Below are positions 24,301 to 31,630 of a stretch of DNA of 62,000 nucleotides, piece by piece; positions within the stretch are counted from its first letter, which is position 1; each line of letters begins with the position of its first letter. The notes under the pieces are model-generated. The model was not told where the DNA came from, did no database searches, and saw only the letters and a program-made list of their open reading frames with translations. A program made the position numbers and the translations under genes. This DNA is from Phoronis australis. Lineage: Eukaryota > Phoronida > Phoronidae. The stretch lies in the NCBI GenBank assembly GCA_002633005.1, contig NMRA01000154.1, forward strand, positions 383,210 to 445,209, written 5' to 3'.

Positions 24301-27300
24301 TTTGTCGACGTTTGTCGGCATTACTCATTGTGGTGAAATGGCGTAACCACCAGTCACTTTTGACTTCAAATGACATGAAATTCTGTTAGCGCCAGAGGAT
24401 TTTTATCTCATTTTGTAGAACTAAGATAGCTCAACACATTGCTTGGTACAAAAATGTTCTGAAACCAGTGCCAGCTGAGATATCGGGATACAAATTTAAC
24501 CGATTTTGACAGTTTCAAAAATCACTAAAAATACTCATCTTATGCGGCTCTAAAAACAGACAAAAAATTATCGAAATCTTTTAAATTTGCGTGAATAAAG
24601 TAGTCGAATGTCACACCTGATCAATAACACAGGTTCAATATCTCAGCGTTACTTCCACTGCGTAACGTAACTGTCAAAATTTTGCTAAAACTGAACTGCC
24701 GGCAGGCTCAAAACTTGCCGGAAAAAAACAGTATCCATGGAAACCAAAAGGGTGCGTTTTGAAACAAAGGCGTCAGTGGGGCCGGTGTCATCACACAAAG
24801 AAAATATAAAGAGAATCTGTGACATAGCGTTTATCACCCTCTGCTTGGTCCATTCGCGAACATGTTCTTAAGTATGTAATCCGAAGGTCTTGGTACGCGC
24901 TGCAAACTAACACAAGGTGGTATTCGTCCTCTACACGTCCCGAATTACATAAATCACACAACCTATTTTCATAGGGAATATTTGTGTGGCGACCTCTTTC
25001 CACTAGTAACGAATGATTTTAACAACGCCATCGAGTCACAGACTGGATAAAAACACGTGGGATACTAACTATTTCTAGATAATTCACTAGAGAATACAAT
25101 GTTTTATATCTCACATAGTAATGCAGTTTTGCGTTACATTCGACATCAGATTGCCAGCCTTGCAAATAACAGCCACTGACATGTTGAGAAAAAATATGTC
25201 AAGAAATACGCTTGGTTTATCACACCCTGAAAAACCATGCACAGGTAGAATTTTCCTTACAAAACTTGCCCAATTATAAGAAGATCGTCCAATCTGGTCT
25301 GACTGAAAAAGCATATCATATACCACACGACTGCTAGGCATTTCCAGTATTCTGAACCAAAATTTTTGTACATGATTCAAACTATTTAGTAAGCCATGGG
25401 AATCGACCACATTCTCCCATAATTGCCGAGTTTGAACAACAACTACCTACTCCTAAAACATTGCGTTTACAAAACTTGATATGAAAATTTCCCTATTGTT
25501 CATATTCCTTAAAGCCCCAAATCTCAGCTCCGTAACACAGAGGGTGTAAACCATTGTCAGAAATTGACAGTGGGTTTGTTTAAAATGTAGCCATGCTTTG
25601 AGACTGTGCGTAGATGGAGAGAGAATGATTAAATCCAGTAATTAATTTATTTTACGAAAACCAATATTTAAACAAGTGAAACCTGTTGTTAATTAAGTAA
25701 TCAACTACAAAGATGAGTAACTACGCTAGCGCCCTCTTCAAAGATTACTTCAATCAATCAACCAAAATATTCAAATTTCTAAATCTAGCTGTAGGAATCT
25801 CCACTTGTTGGATGACAGCCCTGTTGGTGAATCTTCGAACTACACACACTGTGTTGAGAGTGTACTTGCTGGTGACGCAACACTTGCAGGCAGTTTCTTC
25901 TACCCGCCATTCTTCTTGCTGGTCACAATTTCTGGTGACGCAACATTTCAGGCAGTATCTTACTACCCACGATACAAGTAACAAACAAGTGCCAACAGTA
26001 CAATTAAAGAACTCTGTAAGACCATCTTGAGTTTAGACACAAGTGAGCAATTTAACAAACATAGAGTGGATTCTGTTGAAAATTTTACCATACACATCAA
26101 TGTTTTTCAATCCATGGAACAGTAAATTATGAGAGATTCGATCGAATGCCTTCGACAAATCTACAAAGGCACAGTAAAATCTCCCAACTTGCCGATTCAA
26201 TTACTTGTGGCACATAGCTTGAAGTGTAAACAATTGGTCGATCGTAGAGTAGCCCTTACTAAAGCCAGCTTGAGATTCATAAAGACGATTATTTAAAAGT
26301 TTGGTAAAATGTTCTCCCAAAGTAGACAACAGGAAAATACCTCTATACTTAGGGTATGTATTTTCGTCATTGATATTACCTTGTTTATGTACTGGAGTAA
26401 GCATTGCGTCACACCAAGTCTGGGAATAATACCCAGATTTAAAAACTGCATTTTTAGGCACTTTTAAACTCGTAACCATCATGTACGCTGCTTAAGTCCA
26501 AGATTGCCGACCCGATCAAAAAATGTGAGTCAAAATTTGACTCATAAATAGCGATAATTTTTAAACACACCATGCCATTTTGATAATTCTTTCATTTTTT
26601 GTTTCAGACACCTACATGTATGCTTTTCCTGTGATATAGGCTTCAAAATGAAAAAATAATTTTCGGTTCGTCCGCTTCACAGTCTCCAAACCCTTAGTTC
26701 TGAATATCTCATTGAAAATCACATGGATTTTTTATGTCAGCCTAAAATTGTCTCAACCGTTTTGGGTATTAGCGCAAGGCAAATATGTCACCACCTGTGC
26801 CTGCCTAACCTTTGACCCACAGTCAGTTATGAACGCTCAATGGGTGAAATGTAGTATGGATTTGCCAGACAGTATTATGGTCTCTAACATGTTGATTCGC
26901 ATTAATCTTTTCTCCTTGAAACCATTTTAAATGTAATGAAGTTACAAAAAAAAATTTCGTTTAAAACTGTAAAATACGCAATATTAGGGTATTTCTAGAG
27001 GACAATTTGAAAAAGCTCATTAAATAGATTTTATAAATTCGTAAACATATCTTTCAATGTTCACAACCCGGCAAACTGGCTTGTAGAAGCACTTAAGTGA
27101 CGCTCGATTTCAACTCTACAAAAAAGTGCCTCCGGATTTATCTCCACTGTCACGTGATGAAGGCATCGAAATTATTAGTATCAAGTTTATTTGGTAGTCC
27201 TAATGTCCCACTTTCTAATTCCATTATGTGTTTTCTCTCTTTGCATGCAATCTACCTGTTTTATATATTAGAAAATTGTTGTTTTCGGTATGCAAAAACA

Positions 27301-28840
27301 TGTCATTTTCTTCCTGAAACTTTGAAGGCCTATGAGCAAAAGAAAGGAGGTCAACAAGTGCAAAATCAGTGATTTTTGTATCAAAGCCAAACCACGATCA
27401 CATACACAGAGTTTAAGATGAATGTGAAAGATGACCCCAAGAGTGATTCTCTTATTTCTTTTGATTTTCTCGCGGAATTGCTCTTGTTACTTTCTACTCA
27501 ACGCTATCATGTCACATGTCTACTGTCACGTGACCGAATTCGTGTTTCCACTTCAACTTAATCGACAGCCAGGTCTGTTACCAGCGCAGCCAAAGTTTGA
27601 ATCAGCAGACGCTGGCTGCCTTGTAGCCACTTTCTAACGACGCCATTTGACATTCTGGTGATAGAGTACAAGTATTATGGCGGGCTTACAGTGTACATGT
27701 TTTCATTATTGCATCGTAGCAGGGCCGTTGAAACACGGTCGGACATGTTTTTCAACAATAATATCCTTAAAAATATTTTTGAAAAACTGGGACAGCAAAG
27801 AAGTCAAACTTGACTAGACGGTGACGACTCAAGGGTGAACATTGATGGCAATTACTTAATGTCGCTAGATGGCACACCTCGGAAAAACATGACAAACAGT
27901 GCTTAGTAACCACTTGGCTCACCTTCACAAAGGCCCCATCGAGCGTCCGAGTCATAGTCATTTGTGGTGGCGCACCAAAACTCGTGGTTCGCATGGCCCA
28001 TAGTAATACAAGTGTAGTACAGGTAACCTTTATAATGAAACGGAAACACGCACGGGTCTCCGTTGGAATTTCCATCGAACGTGGCTGTGCTGTGAACTGA
28101 ATCAAATGATGGCTATCAGTGCTATTCGTATCTACTCACTCGATTGACCTAATGGTAAAAGCAAACTGATTTGCATAAATAAGAAAGTTTGACAAAAGAG
28201 GCGGTATTCCGTGTAAACTTTCTAAGAAATGTTTGATATAGCACAGTTCTAATGAATATTACTGCAGAAAATGATAGGGACGTTGTTCGAACAAAAAATA
28301 ACCCCACAAACCTCCAACGGTTTCTATTAGAATGTGTAAAAATTAAAAAATGCCATTCTCTTTAAACGGAAATTCGGGCAATAACAGAGCGAGTCATTCT
28401 CTCAGGAATGTGGGATATATTTAAACATAAGTACCCTCTTATTGACTATTTTTACAGACTGACGACTTTTCGCTTCGTTAAAATGTGTATCCAGCAACAA
28501 TGTGTGCTAGTTGCTTTTGTCCTTGCGAAAATGAAATGCTTTTAAAAACACATTTTGCGTTGTCAAGACTACGAATGCCAACTTTATTTATTTCGATATC
28601 GCCAAGAAGGGGTGATGCAAAAAGATCTTGCGAAACACTTCAATTGACGGAAATTTCCTGATATGAGCGTGTTCGCAGCTTGATTCCCCACTCACAACAC
28701 CGTGAGCTAAATATATAGTAACCCAAATGTTCCGAATGCACGAAATAAACTTAACTTCCATGAAACCATATCTTACCTATAGCTATGACGCCCAAGAGTA
28801 AATGAGCTGAAGTCAGTTCGGATAAAAAATTGGCAGACAT
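3039..28840 (-). CDS. Secreted multi-domain mosaic protein, spliced gene (3' end not found)
   Basis: I join 13 exons on the minus strand: 28840-28777, 28096-27923, 19398-19325, 18407-18179, 15829-15635, 15225-14995, 14693-14283, 12361-12104, 10739-10458, 8825-8654, 5561-5314, 5029-4832 and 3317-3039. All have GT/AG borders and compatible phases, and together keep one open frame of 2815 nt. Approximate residues: signal peptide 1-21, FN2 22-79, WxxW 80-180, FTP lectin 181-322, two CCP 323-459, PAN 460-545, PAN 546-639, C-type lectin 640-779, TSP1 780-845, PAN 846-938. Module borders are all phase 1, the classic signature of exon shuffling; only introns inside WxxW (phase 0) and CTLD (phase 2) differ. 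The product should be extracellular and bind glycans or matrix. No stop codon exon was recognised, so the gene may run off the left edge. Splitting into two genes is possible, but no internal start exon was seen. Confidence 0.72.
3318..4831. other. Intron between the last PAN and TSP1 exons
   Basis: No coding signal apart from the short TIR element at 4195-4319. Confidence 0.45.
4195..4319 (-). mobile_element. Short TIR element, CAGTGGCGGAT family
   Basis: Begins GGGGCGGACCCAGGATTTTGAG and ends AAATCCGACACTGC, an imperfect inverted pair. It shares the internal strings GACATTCACACCCCCGAACT and GCCCCCCC with the copies at 21.9, 23.6 and 52.2 kb. No coding capacity. Confidence 0.65.
4832..5029 (-). 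CDS. Exon 12: thrombospondin type 1 domain
   Basis: Encodes NGGWSTYYGPWQQQCLPCSS, then RWRSKLCNNPAPANGGADCV and a tail with ECFC. GGWS..Y..W, R.R..LC.NP.P.NGG..C and six cysteines identify a TSP1 repeat; the second Trp position is Tyr. Acceptor TTCTTCAG|TGAACGG and donor CAGTCGA|GTAAAC are both phase 1; 198 nt. The preceding exon contributes a G, giving Val-Asn-Gly-Gly. Confidence 0.85.
5314..5561 (-). CDS. Exon 11: C-type lectin domain, second half
   Basis: Encodes VKRFVGIRDNDTDKG, WKWENGASLAWNPW, EEYKATCAVID, EWIPLHCDEEKGFICEY. FVGIRDN, W.WENG, CAVI and FICEY are the C-terminal CTLD signatures. The EPN/QPD and WND calcium-site strings are absent (WIPLHC replaces WND..C), so classical Ca-dependent sugar binding is unlikely at this site. 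Chosen acceptor ACTTTCAG|CATTCAC in phase 2; an alternative at ACAAAAG|TCCGACG is also in frame. Donor ACGATTG|GTAATT, phase 1. Confidence 0.83.
6805..6950 (-). mobile_element. Short TIR element, AACGCTAGGACC family
   Basis: Starts CGTTCAGTAGACGCTAGGAC and ends GGTCCAAGCGTTACTGAACG, so the ends are inverted copies. The interior shares the AGTCTTGCTTTTTAGCGAGG and CACGTGTTC strings with elements at 44.2 and 51.1 kb, in the opposite orientation. Confidence 0.65.
7245..7480 (+). pseudogene. Transposase cysteine-rich region, Kolobok/THAP type (broken)
   Basis: Across shifted frames the plus strand reads KFDKFIVDLSKVLELFRRCQ then VCG, and then VSSLGAQVTIHWECVAGHSG with KWDSC. The C..C ... G..V.....C..GH...W pattern is one I associate with the region after the THAP domain in Kolobok-type transposases. 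A frameshift separates the parts, so it is not functional. Confidence 0.5.
7362..7757 (-). CDS. P2X7 C-terminal-like (P2RX7_C) ORF carried by the transposon
   Basis: ATG at 7757; the 131-codon frame starts MAGVGDPYHSDSSVSDGDLV. The diagnostic part is WCKCTVCVVMPTSMECLCCS, matching the W-C-x-C-x2-C-x2-MPT-x2-E-x-x-CC zinc-binding pattern of P2RX7_C-type proteins that are multiplied in invertebrates and fish. An acidic Ser/Asp-rich N-terminus is also typical of such proteins. The ORF starts inside the transposon, pointing away from its right terminus, and faces the transposase remnant on the other strand. The frame ends soon after the zinc motif, so the domain is truncated. Confidence 0.55.
   Translation of the reverse strand: MAGVGDPYHSDSSVSDGDLVHCSGDEEFFNGHSVGGYMFEPEYNEAEYAQAQAGVERNEAATEDRRGDTSWCKCTVCVVMPTSMECLCCSEFDEAKPLLDVVKWTSGIPRTEEQLSHLPECPATHSQWMVT
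8654..8825 (-). CDS. Exon 10: C-type lectin domain, first half
   Basis: Encodes ACPPHFQPASDGGCYFV then QVNAKQYCSQRSSHLTYITS and YQEFDAVSELIL. CP..F, GGCYFV, A..YC...SHL..I.S..EF is the N-terminal half of a long-form CTLD. Acceptor TTTCAG|CCTGTCC (phase 1), donor CTGAA|GTGAGC (phase 2). The partner exon lies 3.1 kb further on, across an intron that received a Kolobok insertion. Confidence 0.85.
8826..10457. other. Intron between the PAN and CTLD exons
   Basis: About 1.6 kb, no domain or clear repeat. A partial CAGTG(T)CGGATTTGGGGGG short-element end sits at 8858-8895, immediately upstream of the CTLD exon. Confidence 0.4.
10458..10739 (-). CDS. Exon 9: PAN/apple-like domain
   Basis: 282 nt, phase 1 at both ends (TTTAAG|ACCTCTG, AGTCAG|GTGAGA). 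The protein starts LCEPGQQLQVYFQTRRELAG and has the core CLSLCIKDISCASVDYDAAT with SYCAML, ending LHVEYQCSDIG. The ending closely parallels the exon at 3317-3039 (VHLEFQCGLIG), so these two are likely duplicates of one module type. Six cysteines are present. Confidence 0.78.
10740..12103. other. Intron between the two PAN exons
   Basis: About 1.36 kb. No recognisable coding or mobile sequence. Confidence 0.4.
12104..12361 (-). CDS. Exon 8: PAN/apple-like domain
   Basis: An 86-residue exon, phase 1 at both ends (CCGATTTAG|AATCG, TTCCG|GTGAGC). The cysteine core C-Y-K-A-C-E-R-N-A-S-C-F-G-V-E-W followed by HRCLIF matches the PAN/apple helix and strand pattern (C...C..n..C.g..y......C.l). A CC pair and a short tail follow. 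Assignment rests on cysteine spacing, so confidence is moderate; the phase match with its neighbours adds support. Confidence 0.68.
12650..12775. repeat. Degenerate tandem repeat (about 45-50 bp units)
   Basis: The phrase TTGCAGGAGTGTAACTTAA.GGTACA recurs about three times with decay (CTGCAGGAGTGTAACCTAAAG, TTGCAGGAGTGTAACTTAACG, GAGGGCGTAACTTAGCGATA). Confidence 0.6.
14050..14276 (+). repeat. Dispersed repeat, copy 1 (adjoins the CCP exon donor)
   Basis: Matches 42305-42535 in the same orientation: shared GGCATTGG.ACATCCC, TATACCAGTAG.TTGAAA, GACGCTGAACGCTT.CCA.CAAAG and GGGTTAGTGAATTTT. The similarity ends a few bases from the 5' splice donor of the CCP exon at 14282/14281. Confidence 0.6.
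14283..14693 (-). CDS. Exon 7: two Sushi/CCP domains
   Basis: A single 411-nt exon (137 residues, phase 1 at both ends) with two CCP modules. Module 1 starts QCYLLPIVNGY, runs through VTYTCHHGFGFEG and LQCEADGSFNE, and ends LPACVPS. Module 2 starts CEIPNVPNA, runs through IEIFCYDGFLVEG and LTCVAGGVWNDE, and ends HCTPAP. Each has four cysteines, although module 1 has Phe where the conserved Trp normally sits. Acceptor CTCTTTAG|AGCAATGC, donor AAGAG|GTAATA. CCPs usually mediate protein-protein contacts in complement-like and adhesion proteins. Confidence 0.87.
14995..15225 (-). CDS. Exon 6: FTP / fucolectin-like domain, second half
   Basis: Acceptor CTAG|GTGAAGG joins in phase 1 to the RGD codons of the previous exon, giving RGDGEGHRLRDLEVKV. 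It continues with TSDINGDAETCRIQT, ICTKRPIFGRYLAIQIL and LSLCEVDVFGYS, the standard FTP ending with RY[LV].[IV]Q and L.LCEV.V. Donor TCTG|GTGAGT, phase 1; 231 nt. The RxDx4R part of the fucose-site consensus is present. I see no histidine at the usual 24-27 residue distance upstream, so fucose binding may be altered. Confidence 0.88.
15635..15829 (-). CDS. Exon 5: FTP / fucolectin-like domain, first half
   Basis: Encodes TNVALFKPTSQSSTLSEGEA, then MKAVDGNTTNGYCSST and EPWWLVDLRQVHAINAVRIT. NVA..KPTSQSS, KAVDGN, PWW.VDL and I.AVRI.AR.D are the hallmark strings of the FTP (eel-fucolectin/tachylectin-4/pentraxin-1) branch of the F5/8C fold. Borders are ATACAG|CAACC and GGCGATG|GTAGGG, both phase 1; length 195 nt. 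The donor falls inside the ligand motif RGDG. Confidence 0.88.
15830..16489. other. Intron between the WxxW and FTP exons
   Basis: Contains most of the non-coding part of duplication copy 1. No further exon seen. Confidence 0.4.
16027..16805. repeat. Direct duplication, copy 1 (contains the WxxW exon)
   Basis: About 780 bp repeated in the same orientation at 17706-18490, with scattered substitutions and small indels (for example, an extra CATGCATTAG segment in copy 2 near 17983). After the shared GCTGTAACGGGG the copies part: this one runs into a GGCGGATCTACGGGGG short-element end at 16816. Confidence 0.85.
16490..16718 (-). CDS. Second copy of the WxxW C-terminal half exon
   Basis: Same 229-nt length and same splice sites as 18407-18179, with only two residue differences in the part I compared (Ser for Leu, Asn for Ser). 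It enters in phase 0 and leaves in phase 1, so it cannot be spliced after the other copy without a frameshift. Either the two copies are mutually exclusive alternatives, or one is an assembly artefact of allelic sequence. It is intact, with no stop. Confidence 0.55.
16719..17705. other. Spacer between the duplicated WxxW exons
   Basis: Contains a CAGTGGCGGATCTACGGGGG short-element terminus at 16815-16885 with C- and G-runs, and a tandem TACATGTACATGTA at about 17335-17365. No exon was recognised. A moderately GC-rich stretch at 17410-17700 has open frames but no domain. Confidence 0.4.
17706..18490. repeat. Direct duplication, copy 2 (starts at an ambiguous base)
   Basis: Same sequence as 16027-16805 at a few per cent divergence by eye. 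The single N at 17705 lies immediately before the first duplicated base (ATACATGCAACGTT), which suggests a joined contig end rather than a biological breakpoint. Confidence 0.85.
18179..18407 (-). CDS. Exon 4: second half of the WxxW domain (proximal copy)
   Basis: Starts at acceptor CATTAG|GACCAC in phase 0 and encodes DHICSNGLVPLNATCRARLE through YEGLVCVNSHQESNLCLDFE and IKFFCGK, ending at donor GGTAAAG|GTACAT in phase 1. The C-x-D-F-E-I-K-F-F-C ending is the WxxW C-terminal signature (C.DYEVRF.C). It is 229 nt long. This copy is nearest to exon 3 and joins it in frame. A near-identical copy lies at 16718-16490. Confidence 0.82.
18408..19324 (-). other. Intron between the two WxxW half exons
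   Basis: About 920 bp with no recognised domain on either strand. A 69-codon minus-strand ORF near 18802-19011 has no cysteine pattern or splice context that I can support. Confidence 0.4.
19325..19398 (-). CDS. Exon 3: first half of a WxxW domain
   Basis: This 74-nt exon encodes EYWTDWANNDTPSNGTGDYE plus NATNF. The W-T-D-W, N-x-D-x-P and G-D-Y-E pattern is the start of the WxxW domain (mucin/CILP-type, PF13330). Acceptor ATTTTCAG|AATATTGG enters in phase 1; donor AACTTC|GTGAGT leaves in phase 0. The phase 0 exit matches the phase 0 entry of the second-half exon at 18407, which supports the pairing. Confidence 0.82.
21883..22045 (+). mobile_element. CAGTGGCGGAT-family TIR element (left foldback arm)
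   Basis: Starts CAGCAATGGCGGATTTATAG and ends AATCCTGGATCTGCCCCTGG. It shares with the 23.6-kb copy the strings GGGGGCCATG, AGATTAAATTTGGTAA and AGTGTCTGACGGG. Confidence 0.7.
22850..23265. repeat. Decayed direct repeats in the foldback loop
   Basis: Three units of about 160 bp, the third truncated: each has a TTTCC.(A)GGAAT/TCGTCATGAAAAA stretch, TTGTTGTTCTC.ATGC, then GAATCGTTATC.GATAAAT.CA, then TTCAA.TGACAT.ACAA..TCGCGTTTCAG. Confidence 0.65.
23556..23722 (-). mobile_element. CAGTGGCGGAT-family TIR element (right foldback arm)
   Basis: On the minus strand it starts CAGTGGCGGACTTAGAGG and ends AATCCTGGATCTGCCACTG, so the TIRs are well preserved. Inverted relative to the 21.9-kb copy. Confidence 0.72.
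24790..26520 (-). pseudogene. Degenerate LINE (non-LTR) reverse transcriptase
   Basis: Minus-strand pieces: NDENTYPKYRGIFLLSTLGE and RLYESQAGFSKGYSTIDQLF (26482-26201), then FVDLSKAFDRISHNLLFHGL, which is RT motif A (about 26150-26090). Further on come PLCYGAEIWGFKEYEQ (about 25545-25500), VQKFWFRILEMP (about 25360) and a C-terminal RLCDLCNSGRVEDEYHLVLV Cys/His motif (25003-24791). Stops, frameshifts and an unrelated stretch at about 25640-26035 break it. It lies in the same orientation as the host gene's intron. Confidence 0.8.
27923..28096 (-). CDS. Exon 2: fibronectin type II domain
   Basis: The 58-residue exon reads DGNSNGDPCVFPFHYKG, then YLYYTC, EFWCATT, DYDSDARWGLCE. It has the four cysteines and the PCVFPF, YYTC, WC and RWGLC signature of a complete FN2 module (family knowledge: collagen/gelatin or glycan-associated modules in secreted proteins and mannose-receptor relatives). 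The chosen acceptor is ...TGATTCAG|TTCACAG and the donor is TGTGAAG|GTGAGC. Both borders are phase 1 and the length is 174 nt. An acceptor 9 nt further in (CACAG|CC) is also in phase and would trim three residues. Confidence 0.88.
28097..28776 (-). other. Intron 1 of the mosaic gene
   Basis: About 680 bp between the signal peptide and FN2 exons. No coding similarity or repeat family was recognised. Confidence 0.5.
28777..28840 (-). CDS. Exon 1: signal peptide of the mosaic gene
   Basis: The minus strand opens with ATG at 28840 and encodes about 21 residues: MSANFLSELTSAHLLLGVIA followed by Ile. A hydrophobic stretch at the end resembles a signal peptide core. It stops at a strong donor (ATAG|GTAAGA), leaving phase 1, which is exactly what the FN2 exon needs. 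The exon is too short for ordinary ORF calling. The start is inferred from the context; the cleavage site would fall at or just after the splice junction. Confidence 0.6.
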
Positions 28841-29213
28841 CTGCTTGCGCCGTCCGATATAATTTGCTTCAGGTACGAATGGAGCTGTTAAATATTGTGC
28901 AGCTAAGTTGAAAACGTTTATCGTTCCGCAACCCCGGCGGGAAAATGAGATTCGATTTTAGTTTCAAGTCACACAATTACCTATACAGGCAAGCTGATTA
29001 TCTCAAGTGAAATCGATGATATTCTTGGTTAAATAATTGTCTTTTCACCACCAGCAACACATAATATTTAGTGAACCTCCGTTGTTTGACTAGTAATACA
29101 AAGACGCAGATCGCTTCTGTCAAAGTATGTTTGCACAAGGTTTTAATTACAAAGAATGACCGTGACATTCCTTACAATGCTAACATGTCGAAACACACAA
29201 CGTCCTGTTAATT
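28841..29213. other. Upstream flank of the mosaic gene
   Basis: About 370 bp before the Penelope-like block; probably holds the minus-strand promoter. No further motif is supported. Confidence 0.35.
28885..28900 (-). promoter_or_regulatory. Possible TATA-like element of the mosaic gene
   Basis: On the minus strand ATATTTAA lies about 50 bp upstream of the exon 1 ATG, a spacing compatible with a TATA box plus a roughly 20-nt leader. AT-rich octamers are frequent here, so this is only a suggestion. Confidence 0.2.
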
Positions 29214-31630
29214 TCGCGAAGGTCCACAAATAGCGAAGTTCACATAATTTTACCGCATTTATATATATATATTCATTTTTGCCTTATTTTTCCGAAGACG
29301 CCATGCTTTTACAGGGCATTCTCCTCGATGATATGCCGTAAAAAGAACATTTTTAAAAGGTTGTACGGAAGATATTTGTGTTATTGGTTATCATGTAAAT
29401 CGGACGTTGACGTCACCCACAGCTCGTAGGCGTTCTTCTAGCAAACGATTTCGCCAAATGCAATGTATAAGGCTTAAAATCGGAATTGTGTTTTGTATAG
29501 CCCCTCTTTGCTTTCAATCAAAGAAGTTTCACGTAAGTTCCTGTAAACATTGTAATAAAATTTTGAGTGATAATCGAAACGTTACAACCTTTGGAACATC
29601 AAAAAATGCTCTGTATTGTTTTCGAAAAATAGTCTAGAATCTATCCTTTTTGGACTTTAAATTGTCAAGATATATTTGAAAGAGCTGTATTTAACTTCAC
29701 AAGATAAAAAGCTTTTTAAAATGTTTGTCTTCGTTATAGTTTTTAGCAACTAAACTACTCAGCATTTTAAAAGCAGAATTGGGGGAAACTCTCTTAATAA
29801 TAACGCAAATGGACAATTATTTGCACACAAATGTTCTTCTAGGCATTGATGACATAAACATTTCGGAAATCGATGGATCGGTTGCAAAGAAAAAGCATAG
29901 TAACCTTGTAACAGGTTGGCCGAAAAAACGGAGAGAAACACGATGGAAGTTTACATGTAAATATCAGACAGCAGCTTTGTTTGGCTACGTTACAAGATGG
30001 TTTGCTTAAAAGCTGTAAGTTGTAAATAAAACAACCTGTCACTGAAAAAAATATCTTGTATGTTTATTATCTATGTGGCAGTTAACAATAGTATTTTCTC
30101 ATTTCCTTGTCAAAAATACCAATTAATTTTGTCTAATCGGTGTGCAGAGATTATCGGTAATTGGTGGGCGGATATTATCGCCAATTTATCATCGGAACTA
30201 ATGCAGACTTGCTATGACGTTTCTCGGCAAAATGGTTAAAAGCAACATTTTGTGGAAAATTATACAAATTCATTGTTTAATTATCATTTATTGAAATGTA
30301 AAACCTATATCTTGATAAAAACAACGGCTTGGCATGTCTCGGCCTTTATTAAAACACCATCCTTAGAAGCAAAAATGTGGCCACCTTGCTAGGCTCAACA
30401 ACAAGTACATGTACGTAATGATACACAGACACAGTTACAGGGGAGTATAACAAAAGACTTAAGTCATTGAAAGCGCATTGCTCATAACAATGATTGAAGC
30501 TCTGTAGTTTAATATTAATAAGTGAAGCTCTGTCAGAATTTCGATGTTCACTGGTCCGGGTTTTCAAATGGCGACTAGTTTCGCCAATATAACTGGCGCC
30601 ACACTCAGCACCCATAATTTTGTACACTACCACGGATCTTAAACCAGTAGCAATTTTGTCCTTAGGGTTAAATAACTCAGACAGTTTTATATACTTGAAC
30701 GTTAATATAACACTTAAGTTAACACAGTAATGATTCACCAATTTGTTGAGTTTTCGTTGAATAATCTTGACGTAAAACACAACATAGGGTATTTTAAAAT
30801 GCATGCAGTTAGTTCTATCTACATGACGAATATCATCAGGGTTACGTTGCAACCTTGCTTTCAGTACCCTATTGGCTAGTTCAAAGGAATAGCCATTTTT
30901 TCGAATTTGTTGTAAGTTCTTTGACATCAGAATCAAATATAGCCCAAGTGTTGTTAATGCGATATACCCTTTCTTTTGGAGTATTAATGAGACCCACCTT
31001 ACATGTATGAACAAAGGATGAAAAGCTATGAAAGCCGATTTAAAATCTTCGTTGTTTTTATCAACATGCTAATTGGTATCATGGACAACCAAATATTTGA
31101 AGAAAACTCAAAGATGTCAATTTTAGGCTCACCGATCTTGAGAGTATAACCTATAGATCATAGTATCTTTATATCTCCTTGCTTCAAAGACACTCCTTCA
31201 GTTTTATTATAGTGAAAATTTCATGAAACGGGTTATTAACGCAATTAAGTTCAGTCGGAACTTGAGTCGAAATAACGATCATTCACCAGAGCTCCAGATA
31301 TTTTCAAACTTAACAGATTTTAACACGAATTCTTTAGCTTAACTTTTAATCCTGGTATTGCACCAACACCTAAAATGGCCGACGTAGTGAGTGACAGCTG
31401 GCTCATGCATTATGGGTACTCAATCAAACGCAGCCATTTGTAATGAGGTTTCTTAAGAAATCCTGCCCACTTAAAAATAACAATAAGGGTAAGATATATT
31501 CCTGACTTTTCGAGAAGAATTCAGTTCCAGAATTCAAACAGTGCGAAAATCACCAGTTTCAGTCCACGATCAATAAATTTCTTTTAGCCATGCAGTATTT
31601 TGTTGCTGTGAAATCAAAATTAATGAGGTA
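29214..31630 (-). mobile_element. Penelope-like repeat block, copy 1
   Basis: About 2.4 kb repeated in the same orientation at 38233-42250, from CGCGAAGGTCCACAAA to AATAAATTTCTTTTA.CCA. It contains a minus-strand GIY-YIG ORF at 30349-31014 and a long non-coding part (29.2-30.3 kb) downstream of it. The reverse transcriptase part of a full Penelope element is not present, so this is a 5'-truncated or non-autonomous copy. Confidence 0.65.
30349..31014 (-). CDS. GIY-YIG endonuclease ORF of a Penelope-like element, copy 1
   Basis: Recognisable strings in order: NGYSFELANRVLKARLQRNP, IPYVVFYVKIIQRKLNKLV, LSELFNPKDKIATGLRSVVV, then the nuclease core GAECGASYIGETSRHLKTRT with SEH. SYIG is the YIG part of GIY-YIG and the R in HLKTR is at the catalytic Arg position; the Cys-Gly-Ala-Ser lead matches PLE endonucleases. 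The ORF is open over about 220 codons but has no RT domain. Relative to copy 2 it has an extra stretch of about 18 codons after NKLV. The start shown is simply the ORF limit. Confidence 0.65.
   Translation of the reverse strand: MFIHVRWVSLILQKKGYIALTTLGLYLILMSKNLQQIRKNGYSFELANRVLKARLQRNPDDIRHVDRTNCMHFKIPYVVFYVKIIQRKLNKLVNHYCVNLSVILTFKYIKLSELFNPKDKIATGLRSVVVYKIMGAECGASYIGETSRHLKTRTSEHRNSDRASLINIKLQSFNHCYEQCAFNDLSLLLYSPVTVSVYHYVHVLVVEPSKVATFLLLRMVF

Larger units (their letters stand above)
19399..27922 (-). other. Large intron 2 of the mosaic gene
   Basis: About 8.5 kb between the FN2 and WxxW exons. It holds the foldback element (21883-23722), a degenerate LINE (about 24790-26520), and a perfect 17-nt inverted repeat at 21672-21688/21746-21762 with a 57-nt spacer. 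The rest (19.4-21.6 kb, 26.5-27.9 kb) shows no recognisable exon, although a missed small exon is possible. Confidence 0.5.
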
